A stretch of DNA of 64,000 bases from SpSt-1165 sp964391725 (GCA_964391725.1 CAYMNB010000011.1:1-64000); one strand, 5' to 3'. Numbered from the stretch's first letter, positions 7,301 to 15,489 are shown. Notes: generated from the sequence alone by a model not told the origin. Numbers and translations: made by a program.

Positions 7301-8884
7301 ATGGATTGGAATATCGCCTATTTTTATCTGTTATTGATCGATGCTGCTATCTTAATAGGGATATTGATCTATACATGGCATCATCTGGCTGCTAAGGGTG
7401 CGCGCCAGCTGTTTGAGATTGTGCTGTTCTTGTTCGGATTTAATCTGCTATATTTTGCTACGCTTTTTACGCGCAGTGCCTACGCCAAACAGCATTTGAT
7501 GTATTTTGTGTATGCGTGTATCCTGATGACACCCATCGCCTGGCTGTCGCTGGTATTGGAGCTGACTGATACGCCCAAAAGGCGTAAATGGCAGACATTG
7601 ATCCCGATGATGGTTATCAATACTTTGGGGTATCTCAGTATAGTTTTTCCGATAGCGGGTTTTGACGCACCGGTCAGGTATTATGGGTGTAGTGTTTACT
7701 GGCAGATTAACCTGTGCATGATCGAATACACCTCCTGGTTCTGGATCGTGATGGGTACAGCACTGTTGGAGGTCGTTTATGGTCTGTTCTATGTCGTGAG
7801 GTTTATGTTCAAACCGGAAAACCGTGCCTCGCGCCAGCGTTTCTGGCTGGTGATCGTGAGTGTGGTGGTGTTTGCAGGTGTGCTGGTTGCGGTGGCGGCT
7901 TTGTTTAATGATGTCGCCGGGGCAGATCCGCTGCCGGTCGCCTTTGCGGTTTTCGGGGTGCTTTTGTTCATCGCCATCTATTTTCAGAAGGTGTTCAAAT
8001 TCATGCCGGAAGAGGAAATGCCGGTTCAGCCGGTTGATGACCTGTTGTTGGTGATTGATTCTGACCACTTCATTCTGGATGTCAATATGTCGTGCCTGCA
8101 GGTATTTGATCTGGATGTCAACCAGGTGATCGATGTACAGCTGGAACATGCCTTGATGGATTACCCGCAGATTATTGAATTGTTCTCAGAAGGCAATGCC
8201 AGTCAATCTATCGACCTGGCGATTGATGGAGTGATCCACACCTTTGAACCATCTTTGGTGAAGATCAGAGAACCGCAGTCCAACACAATTACCGGGTTGC
8301 GTCTGCAGTTGCGGGATGTATCTGAGCAGAATGCGCCGGCGTCAACAGAAATGGCGTTGGGGGTGGCACGCGACCCGCTGACCAATTTGTACAACAAACA
8401 GTCGCTCTTTCAATTTGGTGAGAAGTTGATCCAGAATACCCGCCGCATGCGCCAATCTTTGGTGTTGGCGGTGATCGATATTGACGATTTTCATTCCGTC
8501 AATCAACGCTTCTCGCATCTGGTTGGTGACCAGGCTTTGATACAACTGGTGGATATCATCAACAACATGATCCGCGCTTCCGATCTGCTGGCGCGGTTGG
8601 AGAGTGATGAACTGGTTTTGATCTTGCCCAAAGCAGACGAGTTTTCGGCTTTCCAGATTTGCTCGCGTATCAAAGACGCGGTTGCCACCCACCACTTCAC
8701 CTTCTATAACCAGGAGTTTCAAATAACCATCAGCCTTGGGTATACGTTATTGGAGGGCAATGCAGAAGCGACCCTGGACGATATGTTGTCTGTTGCCTAT
8801 GTTGCTTTGACACAGTCACATGCGTTGGGACGCAACCGCCTGACTTTTCTGCCGATGGACCGTACCAGCCGCGATTATATTTGA
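7301..8884 (+). CDS. 7TM-PAS-degenerate GGDEF membrane protein
   Basis: A 527-residue protein; ATG 7301 is chosen because AAAGGA lies 8 nt upstream, although TTG 7259 and ATG 7292 are in frame. The first 230 residues contain about seven hydrophobic helices of the histidine-kinase N-terminal 7TM type. A PAS-like segment (VDDLLLVIDSDHFILDVN) and a GGDEF-like domain beginning DPLTNLYNKQSL follow. The signature GGDEF is replaced by ESDEL (in ARLESDELVLILP), so diguanylate cyclase activity is doubtful; a sensing or c-di-GMP-binding role is more likely. A paralogue with intact GGDEF lies at 20304-21863. Confidence 0.85.
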   Translation: MDWNIAYFYLLLIDAAILIGILIYTWHHLAAKGARQLFEIVLFLFGFNLLYFATLFTRSAYAKQHLMYFVYACILMTPIAWLSLVLELTDTPKRRKWQTLIPMMVINTLGYLSIVFPIAGFDAPVRYYGCSVYWQINLCMIEYTSWFWIVMGTALLEVVYGLFYVVRFMFKPENRASRQRFWLVIVSVVVFAGVLVAVAALFNDVAGADPLPVAFAVFGVLLFIAIYFQKVFKFMPEEEMPVQPVDDLLLVIDSDHFILDVNMSCLQVFDLDVNQVIDVQLEHALMDYPQIIELFSEGNASQSIDLAIDGVIHTFEPSLVKIREPQSNTITGLRLQLRDVSEQNAPASTEMALGVARDPLTNLYNKQSLFQFGEKLIQNTRRMRQSLVLAVIDIDDFHSVNQRFSHLVGDQALIQLVDIINNMIRASDLLARLESDELVLILPKADEFSAFQICSRIKDAVATHHFTFYNQEFQITISLGYTLLEGNAEATLDDMLSVAYVALTQSHALGRNRLTFLPMDRTSRDYI

Positions 8885-9489
8885 TCCTGCTGTCGCTTAT
8901 ATTTATACCTGCCGATTGCCAGATAAAGGGCAGCCAATCCGAGGTGCAACAGGATGAGAGCGGCATAGTTGATGATTAATTGGAGAATAGAACCAACTTG
9001 TTGAGGATCAATGAAGGGATAGGGATAGTTTCCGCTGATGGAGCCGCCGACAATCACCCCGGCTGCGTATAGCAGAGGATAGGACAGCCACAACCACAAT
9101 CTGCGCCAATCAGGTTTGTCAACCACCGGTGCGAGCAGATAATCCAGGATCATGATCAATGGTACAAAGATATGGGTGACGATCGAGGCAAAAGGAATAT
9201 AACCGCGGTAGGCGCGTTCCACCGGGATGAGCAGGGTGTTGTAGATCAGGCCGGTGATGGTGATGTAGGCGGTGATGGCTCCCTTGACGCTGGTATGCAT
9301 CCAGAAAGATGATTTGCCGTTATGGGGAAAAGCACCAGCCAGGATGTACCAGAACGCTACAAAAAGATTGGTGTGGAAGGTATAAAAAGGCAACCAGTAA
9401 GGGAATTTTTCATCAGTGAACAAATACACCAACAGACCGAGGCCAAAGATGATGCGAATGACACGTTGTGTTTTCCCTTCGTACTTCAT
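8875..9489 (-). CDS. Pr6Pr-like integral membrane protein
   Basis: A 204-residue protein with about six hydrophobic helices. Recognisable features are YTFHTNLFVAFWY, VTHIFVPLIMILDYLL and YPYPFIDP, which resemble the Pr6Pr family of uncharacterised bacterial membrane proteins. ATG 9489 (MKYEGKTQR) is chosen because TATAAT lies only 7 nt upstream; a longer frame from 9567 would span that promoter. This predicts a leaderless transcript. The 3' end overlaps the convergent GGDEF gene by 10 bp. Function is unknown. Confidence 0.75.
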   Translation of the reverse strand: MKYEGKTQRVIRIIFGLGLLVYLFTDEKFPYWLPFYTFHTNLFVAFWYILAGAFPHNGKSSFWMHTSVKGAITAYITITGLIYNTLLIPVERAYRGYIPFASIVTHIFVPLIMILDYLLAPVVDKPDWRRLWLWLSYPLLYAAGVIVGGSISGNYPYPFIDPQQVGSILQLIINYAALILLHLGLAALYLAIGRYKYKRQQDQI

Positions 9490-9496
9490 GCCGTAA

Positions 9497-9539
9497 ATTA
9501 TACAAAAATTTTTCTTTCTTTGGTTAATGCCGCTATAAT
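9497..9539. promoter_or_regulatory. Divergent leaderless-type -10 boxes
   Basis: On the minus strand TATAAT at 9497-9502 is 7 nt from ATG 9489. On the plus strand TATAAT at 9534-9539 is 6 nt from ATG 9546. Neither gene has a Shine-Dalgarno sequence, so both mRNAs probably start at or next to the start codon. Confidence 0.6.
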
Positions 9540-9545
9540 CGGTGT

Positions 9546-10169
9546 ATGGTAAAACAGACGGTTCCAACCATTCAATTTGAACAGATCTGGTGGCAGCGAT
9601 CTTTCGATTTTGTGGCTGGGGTGGATGAGGCCGGGCGGGGTGCCTGGGCAGGCCCAGTGACGGCGGGAGCTGTCATTCTGCCTCAAATAGAAGACCTGGA
9701 AAACCTGCTGGCAGGGGTAAGAGATTCCAAACAAATGAGCGCGCGGCAGCGTGATGTCATGCTGGACAAGATCAAAGCAGTTGCGGTTGCCTGGACGGTC
9801 GGATGGGCAACCAATGTAGAAATTGATATGGTTGGTATCTTGCCGGCAACGAGGCTGGCGATGGAGCGTGCGGTGGTATGCTTGCAGCCTGCTGCCCAGG
9901 CATTGATTATTGACGCGGTGAACCTGCCTGCAGCGGCCTTGCCGCAGGAATCGATGAAATTCGGTGACCAGCTTTCACTCAGCATTGCGGCCGCTTCTAT
10001 ATGCGCCAAGGTGTATCGTGACCGCTGGATGCAGGCAGCAGATTGCCTGTATCCAGGGTATGGTTTTGCCCGCCACAAAGGTTATGGCACGCGGCAGCAT
10101 CAAGAAGCAATGGCGGAATTAGGTGTATGCGAACTGCACCGTTTTAGTTTCCGGCCGATGGCAGGATAA
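9546..10169 (+). CDS. rnhB: Ribonuclease HII
   Basis: This enzyme cleaves the RNA strand of RNA-DNA hybrids and removes ribonucleotides misincorporated in DNA. The 207-residue protein carries AGVDEAGRGAWAGPV with acidic catalytic Asp27 and Glu28, RDSKQMSARQR, and the C-terminal SIAAASICAKVYRDRWM and YPGYGFARHKGYGT signatures. The start is ATG 9546, 6 nt after a TATAAT box and without a ribosome-binding site. It is convergent with glgC. Confidence 0.96.
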   Translation: MVKQTVPTIQFEQIWWQRSFDFVAGVDEAGRGAWAGPVTAGAVILPQIEDLENLLAGVRDSKQMSARQRDVMLDKIKAVAVAWTVGWATNVEIDMVGILPATRLAMERAVVCLQPAAQALIIDAVNLPAAALPQESMKFGDQLSLSIAAASICAKVYRDRWMQAADCLYPGYGFARHKGYGTRQHQEAMAELGVCELHRFSFRPMAG

Positions 10170-10198
10170 AAAAAGCCCGCAAATTGGTTGCGGGCTTT
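10170..10198 (-). terminator. Terminator between rnhB and glgC
   Basis: An 11-bp stem AAAGCCCGCAA/TTGCGGGCTTT with a 5-nt loop. On the minus strand it is followed by a 7-T run and terminates glgC; on the plus strand the T run is short. Confidence 0.85.
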
Positions 10199-10218
10199 CA
10201 ATGTGGACATATTGCGGT

Positions 10219-11544
10219 TTAGACAGCTGGCTTTTCTTCTATTTCAGTCGAAGGTTTGACTTCTTCCGGCTCGATACGGGTGCCGTCAGGTAGAATAGCG
10301 CCTTTGGGGATAACGACGATGCCATCACGCACATAGTAGAGTTCATGATCAATTTCGGTGCCGCGCGGGAATTCGCGGATGACGACATTACGTCCGACAC
10401 GCACATTTTTGTCAAGGATTGCACCAGTGATTTGTGCGCCGTCACCAATGCCCAAAGGCGGTGTGCCTTCCGGTTGGATATCGGGGCTGTCATAATAGTC
10501 GAGACCCATGATGATGGAACGCGAGATGTATGAGCCCGTGCCGATCAATGAGCGCAAACCAATGACACTGTTGCGAATCACAGAATCTTCGATGCGGCAG
10601 CCATCAGCAATGAGTGCTTTTTGGATGGTGCAATTCTCAATGGTTGTGCCGGGAAGGAAGCGAGAGCGGGTGTAGATGGGGGCATTCGGATCAAAGAAAT
10701 TGATATTGGGGTCTTTGGCAGCCAGTTGCAAGTTGGTTTCATAAAAGGAGCGCATGGTTCCGATGTCTTCCCAATAGCCGTCGAAACGATATCCGAAAGT
10801 ATTTTTGGTTTCAATGGCATAGGGGATGATGTGTTTGCCAAAGTCTTCCTGAGTATTTTGTTGCAGGAGTTCGATCAGAACATCTGTTTTGAAGAAGTAA
10901 ATGCCCATGGAACAAAGATAAGGTTGGTCTGGATCATCACTGGAGACAAGTGACTTTAGCAATTTAGGATCTTTGGGTTTTTCGGCAAAGGCGGAAATAC
11001 GGTTGTCTTTTTCGGTTTTCAGGATGCCAAAGCGCGAGGCATCTCCTTTGTTAACCGGCTGCACGGCGATGGTCACATCAGCATCATGTTCCCAGTGAAA
11101 ATCTGCCAGTTCGCGGTAGTCCATACGGTAAAGATGGTCACCAGACAAGATCATGGTATATGCGCAGTTGGCTGATTGTATTTCGTTGATCTGTTTACGG
11201 ACGGCGTCGGCGGTTCCCTGGTACCATTCGGTGCTTGCCAGGGTCTGTTCAGCCGCCCAGATCTGCACCCAACCTTTGGAAAAATTGTCAAAGTTATAAG
11301 TACGCGAGATATGGCGATGCAAGCTGACGGTTAGATACTGGCTTAAGATAGCGATGTAATTGACCTCGGAGTTGATACAGTTGCTGATGGGAATGTCGAT
11401 CAAGCGGTATTTTCCAGCGATGGGAACCGCAGGTTTTGCCCGCTGCTGGGTCAATGGGTACAGGCGGGTGCCGGCGCCGCCGCCCAGAATCAAGGCAAGG
11501 ATATTTGAATAAGTTTTTCGGTTGTTGACCTTTTTCGAACTCAT
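10219..11544 (-). CDS. glgC: Glucose-1-phosphate adenylyltransferase
   Basis: The protein makes ADP-glucose from ATP and glucose 1-phosphate, the committed step of bacterial glycogen synthesis. The 441-residue protein has the nucleotidyltransferase signature LILGGGAGTRLYPLT, the KPAVPIAGKYRLIDIPISN segment and the YQGTADAVR motif. The C-terminal half contains left-handed beta-helix repeats (RIEDSVIRNSVIG). The FSKGWVQIWAAEQT segment is closer to the cyanobacterial/plant type than to E. coli. The start has AAAGGA about 9 nt upstream. No other glycogen gene lies nearby. Confidence 0.95.
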   Translation of the reverse strand: MSSKKVNNRKTYSNILALILGGGAGTRLYPLTQQRAKPAVPIAGKYRLIDIPISNCINSEVNYIAILSQYLTVSLHRHISRTYNFDNFSKGWVQIWAAEQTLASTEWYQGTADAVRKQINEIQSANCAYTMILSGDHLYRMDYRELADFHWEHDADVTIAVQPVNKGDASRFGILKTEKDNRISAFAEKPKDPKLLKSLVSSDDPDQPYLCSMGIYFFKTDVLIELLQQNTQEDFGKHIIPYAIETKNTFGYRFDGYWEDIGTMRSFYETNLQLAAKDPNINFFDPNAPIYTRSRFLPGTTIENCTIQKALIADGCRIEDSVIRNSVIGLRSLIGTGSYISRSIIMGLDYYDSPDIQPEGTPPLGIGDGAQITGAILDKNVRVGRNVVIREFPRGTEIDHELYYVRDGIVVIPKGAILPDGTRIEPEEVKPSTEIEEKPAV

Positions 11545-11606
11545 CGACAGGTTCCTTTCACTGGTTCTCTTTTTGGTGAAGGGGTTATATGAAACCCATT
11601 TCTCAA

Positions 11607-11612
11607 ATTATA
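11607..11612 (-). promoter_or_regulatory. -10 box for glgC
   Basis: Minus-strand TATAAT lies about 60 nt before the glgC start, with a TATTGA 16 nt further upstream. The leader also contains a small GGGTT/AACCC hairpin at about 11584-11599. Confidence 0.5.
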
Positions 11613-11720
11613 ACTTATTAATCTTGTTTCAATACTCATCTGTTTGTAAAGGATGGGTGAATGGTTTGTTAATGAAAAATGAGCCCGGGCTTTTGTATCC
11701 TGCTCTCTTCAAGTTCAGCG

Positions 11721-11945
11721 GGTACCTTTGACTTTTCGAAAAACTCAAAAGTCTTCGTCATTTGTTCTTCGCTTTGGGTTGTGGTGCCAGATTCTTTTGG
11801 ACTGGTGGGTACCTTTGAGTTTTTTTTGAAAACTCAAAGACCATCGTCATATGTACTTCATCTTGGGTTATGGGATGCGTAGCTTAAGTAAAGAACACTG
11901 AGTTCTTTGAAAACTCAATGTTCTTCTTTTGAAGTATCTCACTTT
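11721..11945. repeat. Three imperfect tandem hairpin units between glgC and vor operon
   Basis: The 404-bp gap 11545-11948 holds the glgC promoter side and then three diverged units spaced about 85-88 bp apart. Units 1 and 2 both start GGTACCTTTGA and end near TTGGGTT(G/A)TGG. Each unit centres on an inverted repeat of the form TTGAGTTTT...AAAACTCAA: 11729-11753 (less regular), 11813-11840 and 11896-11920. All lie 3' of the gamma subunit gene on the minus strand. They are not CRISPR-like. They may act as serial terminators or 3'-end stabilisers; function is unknown. Confidence 0.7.
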
Positions 11946-11948
11946 GTG

Positions 11949-12485
11949 TTATTGGGCAAATTCAAAGCCGGCTTGCAAGGTTTTCACATTGCCAGGGATG
12001 AATTGCTGGTTGCGTTTGGGGGTGTGCGCTTTCATGGATTCTACCAGGGCTTCCAACGGAAACACCGGCAGTTTTGCCAGCAGCGCGCCTAACATGACCA
12101 TGTTGGTGCCTTTGCTGTTGCCCAGCTGCTCGGCGATCTCATTGGCAGGCAGCGCAACGGTGACAATGTCATTGCGTTGCACTGCGCGGTCAACCATTGA
12201 GGTGTTGATGATCATGACGCCCTCGGGTTTCAGCAAGGGTTCATACTTGTTCAATGAGGGCAAATTCATGGCGATGACAGCTTTGGGGCGTTTCACCAAC
12301 GGAGAGCCGATCTCTTCTTCTGAAATGATCACGGTGCAGTTAGCGGTGCCGCCGCGCATCTCAGGGCCATACGAGGGGATCCATGTGACGTGTTGGTCAA
12401 GGTCCATGGCGGTATAGGCCAGCAGCTGACCGCCGAACAATACACCCTGTCCGCCGAATCCTGATACGATGATTTCATTTTGCAT
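11949..12485 (-). CDS. 2-oxoacid:ferredoxin oxidoreductase, gamma subunit
   Basis: A 178-residue gamma subunit of the four-subunit complex that oxidatively decarboxylates 2-oxoacids to acyl-CoA and reduces ferredoxin. The family signature is IIVSGFGGQGVLFGGQLLA near the N-terminus, followed by PSYGPEMRGGTANCTV. ATG 12485 is chosen over the longer in-frame start because GGGAG sits just upstream and the GFGGQG motif normally begins within about 10 residues. It is the last gene of a delta-alpha-beta-gamma operon. Confidence 0.93.
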   Translation of the reverse strand: MQNEIIVSGFGGQGVLFGGQLLAYTAMDLDQHVTWIPSYGPEMRGGTANCTVIISEEEIGSPLVKRPKAVIAMNLPSLNKYEPLLKPEGVMIINTSMVDRAVQRNDIVTVALPANEIAEQLGNSKGTNMVMLGALLAKLPVFPLEALVESMKAHTPKRNQQFIPGNVKTLQAGFEFAQ

Positions 12486-12501
12486 ATCTATTCTCCCTTC
12501 A

Positions 12502-13287
12502 TCAACCGTTGAATTTCGCGACAGCATCGATCACTTTGTAATCACCCAGCGGGTAGGCGGGGATCATGTTGTCTTCCACCCATTGCATCGCATCCGGCGG
12601 CGTCATGTGCCAGTTGGTGGGGCAGGTGGAGAGCAACTCGACCATTGAAAAACCAAGACCAGCTTGCTGGACCTGGAAGGCGGTGAGAATGGCTTTCTTT
12701 GCCTGGCGGATGTGACGGGCGGTGTGCAGCGAACGGCGCACGACATAGCTGGCACCCTGCAAGGTGGCGATCAACTCTGCCATCTGCACCGGAAAGCCAG
12801 CCAACTCCACATCTCTGCCGGTGGGGCTGGAGGTGGTTTTTTGTCCAGGTAGGGTGGTCGGCGCCATCTGTCCGCCGGTCATGCCGTAGTTGGCATTGTT
12901 GATGAAGATGACGGTGATGTTTTCACCACGGGCGGCAGCGTGGGTGATCTCGCCCATGCCGATAGATACCAGGTCACCGTCGCCCTGGTAGGTGAATACG
13001 GTGCGGTCGGGCAAGGAACGTTTGATACCGGTAGCCATGGCTGGCGCGCGGCCATGCGCGGCTTCGACAAAATCGACGTCAAAAAAGCGGAAGGCGAACA
13101 CTGCACAGCCGACGGGGGCAACGCCGATGGTTGTGTCGCGCAATCCAAGTTCATCGATTACTTCAGCGACCAAGCGATGGGCAACACCATGGGTGCAGCC
13201 GGGGCAGTAAGTAGTGACAGCGGGTGTCAGTGAGGATGGCCGGGTGAATATGGCGGTTTCTTCGTACTGTACATTTTGTGTGGTCAT
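12502..13287 (-). CDS. 2-oxoacid:ferredoxin oxidoreductase, beta (TPP-binding) subunit
   Basis: A 261-residue beta subunit. It binds thiamine pyrophosphate: TYCPGCTHGVAHRL near the N-terminus, the GDGDLVSIGMGEITHAAAR metal/TPP motif, and NNANYGMTGGQMAPTT. ATG 13287 (MTTQNVQYEE) has GAAAGGAA upstream and avoids a long overlap with the alpha gene. The family pattern fits VOR/KOR-type enzymes for branched-chain 2-oxoacids or 2-oxoglutarate rather than the single-chain pyruvate enzyme. Confidence 0.94.
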   Translation of the reverse strand: MTTQNVQYEETAIFTRPSSLTPAVTTYCPGCTHGVAHRLVAEVIDELGLRDTTIGVAPVGCAVFAFRFFDVDFVEAAHGRAPAMATGIKRSLPDRTVFTYQGDGDLVSIGMGEITHAAARGENITVIFINNANYGMTGGQMAPTTLPGQKTTSSPTGRDVELAGFPVQMAELIATLQGASYVVRRSLHTARHIRQAKKAILTAFQVQQAGLGFSMVELLSTCPTNWHMTPPDAMQWVEDNMIPAYPLGDYKVIDAVAKFNG

Positions 13288-13300
13288 CGATAATTCCTTT

Positions 13301-14431
13301 CTATTCCTCGAAAACCAGTCCCAATTCAGCGACCAATTCGTCATACCAGACATCGCGAGGATGGATGTCAGCTGGAACTGGCTGCGAAGTCAAGTCTTGG
13401 ATTTGAGCAAGTATTTCTTCGGGCATGGGCACAACACCGCCGGGGCGTCCGTAGAATTTGATGGGGCATTTGCCTTTGGTCAGAGAGATGACATCATCCA
13501 GCATCTGGCCGGCATTCATTTCAACCACCAGCATGCCTTTGACCTTTTCGCTCAGGGCTATTAAGCGTTCTTCTGGGAACGGTGACAGGGAGATGGGGCG
13601 CAGAAGACCGACATTGATGCCTTTTTCGCGGGCTTCGCGTACGGCGCTCAGGGCAATTCTGCCGGACGTGCCAAAACCGACCACGAGATAGTCGGCATCT
13701 TCGACATAGTATTCTTTGTAGCGCACTTCATTTTTTCGCACCCGGTTCCAGCGGCTCATCAAACGCAGATTGGTAACTTCGTGCGCTTCCGCGTCGATGT
13801 TGAAGGAGCAAATCAGGTTAGGTTTGCGGCCTTTGGCACCGACGGTCGCCCAGACGGGCGCTTCTCGTTTTATTTCGCGGAATGGCGGCAGTTCTGCCGG
13901 CTCCATCATCTGGCCCATGGAACCGTCGATGAGGATGAATACCAGACAACGGTATTTCTCTGCGATGTCAAAAGCTTCATAGGTCAAGTCAATCAATTCC
14001 TGGATGTTGGCAGGTGCCAGCACAATGCGCGGGTAATCACCATGCCCGCCGCCATGCACTGCCTGGTGATAATCACCCTGGGCAGGGGCGATATTGCCCA
14101 GGCCTGGACCGCCGCGCATCACATTAACGATCACCACCGGTATTTCAGACCCGGCGATGTAGGAGATGCCTTCTTGCATGAGGCTGATGCCGGGGCCCGA
14201 GGAGGAAGTCATGGTGCGTACACCGGTGCAAGCAGCGCCATAGACCATGTTGATGGCACCCAATTCACTTTCAGCCTGGACAAAAGCGCGTCCCAGCTCA
14301 GGCATGCGGGCAGAAAGCCATTCCAGCGCTTCTGTCTGCGGGGTGATGGGGTAGCCGAAATAGGCGTGCAAACCGGCGCGCAGGGCGGCTTCAGCAAAAG
14401 CGATATTGCCTTTGATCAGTTCTTTGGTCAT
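13301..14431 (-). CDS. 2-oxoacid:ferredoxin oxidoreductase, alpha subunit (VorB/KorA-like)
   Basis: A 376-residue alpha subunit. The N-terminal GYPITPQTEALEWL and the QAESELGAINMVYGAACTG and TSSSGPGISLMQEGI segments are typical of the pyrimidine-binding/core domain. NVMRGGPGLGNIAPAQGDYHQ closely matches VorB-type (3-methyl-2-oxobutanoate) subunits. The start ATG overlaps the ferredoxin-subunit stop by 4 nt (ATGA). In an anaerobic heterotroph the complex would feed amino-acid-derived 2-oxoacids into acyl-CoA and reduced ferredoxin. Confidence 0.94.
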   Translation of the reverse strand: MTKELIKGNIAFAEAALRAGLHAYFGYPITPQTEALEWLSARMPELGRAFVQAESELGAINMVYGAACTGVRTMTSSSGPGISLMQEGISYIAGSEIPVVIVNVMRGGPGLGNIAPAQGDYHQAVHGGGHGDYPRIVLAPANIQELIDLTYEAFDIAEKYRCLVFILIDGSMGQMMEPAELPPFREIKREAPVWATVGAKGRKPNLICSFNIDAEAHEVTNLRLMSRWNRVRKNEVRYKEYYVEDADYLVVGFGTSGRIALSAVREAREKGINVGLLRPISLSPFPEERLIALSEKVKGMLVVEMNAGQMLDDVISLTKGKCPIKFYGRPGGVVPMPEEILAQIQDLTSQPVPADIHPRDVWYDELVAELGLVFEE

Positions 14432-14673
14432 GCGGACACCTCCGTTGTTTCAATTTCCTTCAAGCGATAGACTGTAATAGCAACATCAGGGCAGACCATC
14501 GCGCAGGTCGAACAGGCGGTGCAGCCCTCTTTAAATTGCTCCGCGGGGTGATACCCGCGATCGTTCAACCGGTCTGGCGCCAAACGGATGACCTGTGTGG
14601 GACAAACAGAAACACATAACCCACAAGCCTTGCAATAATGGTCATTGACAACAATTCTTCCCTTTGCGGGCAT
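14428..14673 (-). CDS. 2-oxoacid:ferredoxin oxidoreductase, delta (2x4Fe-4S) subunit
   Basis: An 81-residue ferredoxin-like subunit with two CxxCxxCxxxCP clusters, CKACGLCVSVCP and CTACSTCAMVCP, which pass electrons to soluble ferredoxin. The start is ATG 14673 (MPAKGRIVV), with AAGGAG upstream; a longer in-frame version to 14718 lacks a ribosome site. It is the first gene of the operon. On the minus strand upstream, TTGATA followed 18 nt later by TATGAA is a possible promoter. Confidence 0.95.
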   Translation of the reverse strand: MPAKGRIVVNDHYCKACGLCVSVCPTQVIRLAPDRLNDRGYHPAEQFKEGCTACSTCAMVCPDVAITVYRLKEIETTEVSA

Positions 14674-14834
14674 ACGCAAACTCCTTATTATGAAATTGTC
14701 AGGTGATAGATCAAGCATTCGCCATACGAATGTAATGATTCATATTCTATTATATTCTACTTTATCAAACCCGGATTATTCTGTATGATTAGGATAGTAA
14801 GGAAAAACTAAGAATCGTTTTAAGGATGGCTGCC

Positions 14835-15266
14835 ATGGAGTATCACGTCAAGATTATCGATCCCACCAATGACGAAGAGCGGTATTTTCTGTTCGAGCGT
14901 TTGACGGAATTCAACCTGCCTTTTCTCGGCAAAAATCAGGAGAGAAAGGTGGTTTTGGGGGTAGATGATGGAGCGGAGCGACGCATTGCGGGGCTGGCAG
15001 CAACGATTACCTATGGCACCATGTATGTTGAACGGTTGTGGGTGGATGAAAAGGTACGATCGTCAGGGATAGGACGTAAGCTGATGGTGCAGGCGGAACG
15101 TATTGCCAAGCACAGCGGCTGCCGGATGATCCATTTGTTCACTTATGATTTTCAAGCGCCGGATTTCTATGAGCAGTTGGGTTTTGAACAATGGGGCATG
15201 CTGGAAGGATTTCCCAACGGCCATTGCCAGTTGCATTACCGGAAGTTATTGCTAACCAACGGATAG
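14835..15266 (+). CDS. GNAT family N-acetyltransferase
   Basis: A 143-residue single-domain acetyltransferase. The acetyl-CoA-binding motif A appears as ERLWVDEKVRSSGIGRKLM (V..RxxGxG), followed by the motif B region FYEQLGFEQWG. Length and layout match small GNATs that acetylate small molecules or protein termini; the substrate is not readable. ATG 14835 has AAGGA 8 nt upstream; ATG 14826 overlaps that site and is less likely. It is divergent from the oxidoreductase operon. Confidence 0.9.
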   Translation: MEYHVKIIDPTNDEERYFLFERLTEFNLPFLGKNQERKVVLGVDDGAERRIAGLAATITYGTMYVERLWVDEKVRSSGIGRKLMVQAERIAKHSGCRMIHLFTYDFQAPDFYEQLGFEQWGMLEGFPNGHCQLHYRKLLLTNG

Positions 15267-15280
15267 CGGTAAAACACGCA

Positions 15281-15321
15281 GTTTCGTTCTTTTTTTGAAA
15301 ACAATGAAAAAAAGCAGAAAC
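15281..15321 (+). terminator. AT-rich hairpin after GNAT gene
   Basis: GTTTC plus a T run pairs with an A run plus GAAAC. This is a weak terminator candidate with no T tract after the stem. Confidence 0.35.
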
Positions 15322-15325
15322 ATTC

Positions 15326-15354
15326 TTGAAAATTGGCTCAATATCTGGTATTAT
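15326..15354 (+). promoter_or_regulatory. Promoter of greA-lysS
   Basis: TTGAAA, a 17-nt spacer, then TATTAT. It lies about 135 nt upstream of greA, giving a long leader. Confidence 0.7.
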
Positions 15355-15426
15355 CTGTTAGCAATAGATCATAAGAAGCGCATTTGGGGAATGTGCTTCT
15401 TGTTGTTATATAACCCCGACTCAATC

Positions 15427-15458
15427 CCTTGCCTCATCGCTGAGGCAAGGTTATTTTG
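15427..15458 (+). promoter_or_regulatory. Hairpin in greA leader
   Basis: A perfect 10-bp stem CCTTGCCTCA/TGAGGCAAGG with a TCGC loop is followed by TTATTTT. It lies within the transcribed leader, so it may be an attenuator or partial terminator. Confidence 0.6.
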
Positions 15459-15489
15459 AAAAGAAGAAAGAAATCTGGAGGTACCTGAT

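Noticed and set aside
9490..9567. Longer N-terminus for the Pr6Pr-like protein (start at 9567)
   Set aside because: The extension covers the TATAAT box, overlaps the divergent rnhB start, and its residues are unlike a membrane-protein N-terminus.
11893..11907. AGAAC-ACTGA-GTTCT resembling a LexA box
   Set aside because: The spacer is 5 nt rather than 4 and it lies inside a hairpin repeat, not in a promoter.
11721..11945. Possible CRISPR array
   Set aside because: There are only three diverged units of about 85 bp, no identical direct repeats with unique spacers, and no cas genes in the window.
13781..14470. 229-codon plus-strand open frame
   Set aside because: It is antisense to the alpha subunit gene of the 2-oxoacid oxidoreductase, whose motifs are unambiguous.
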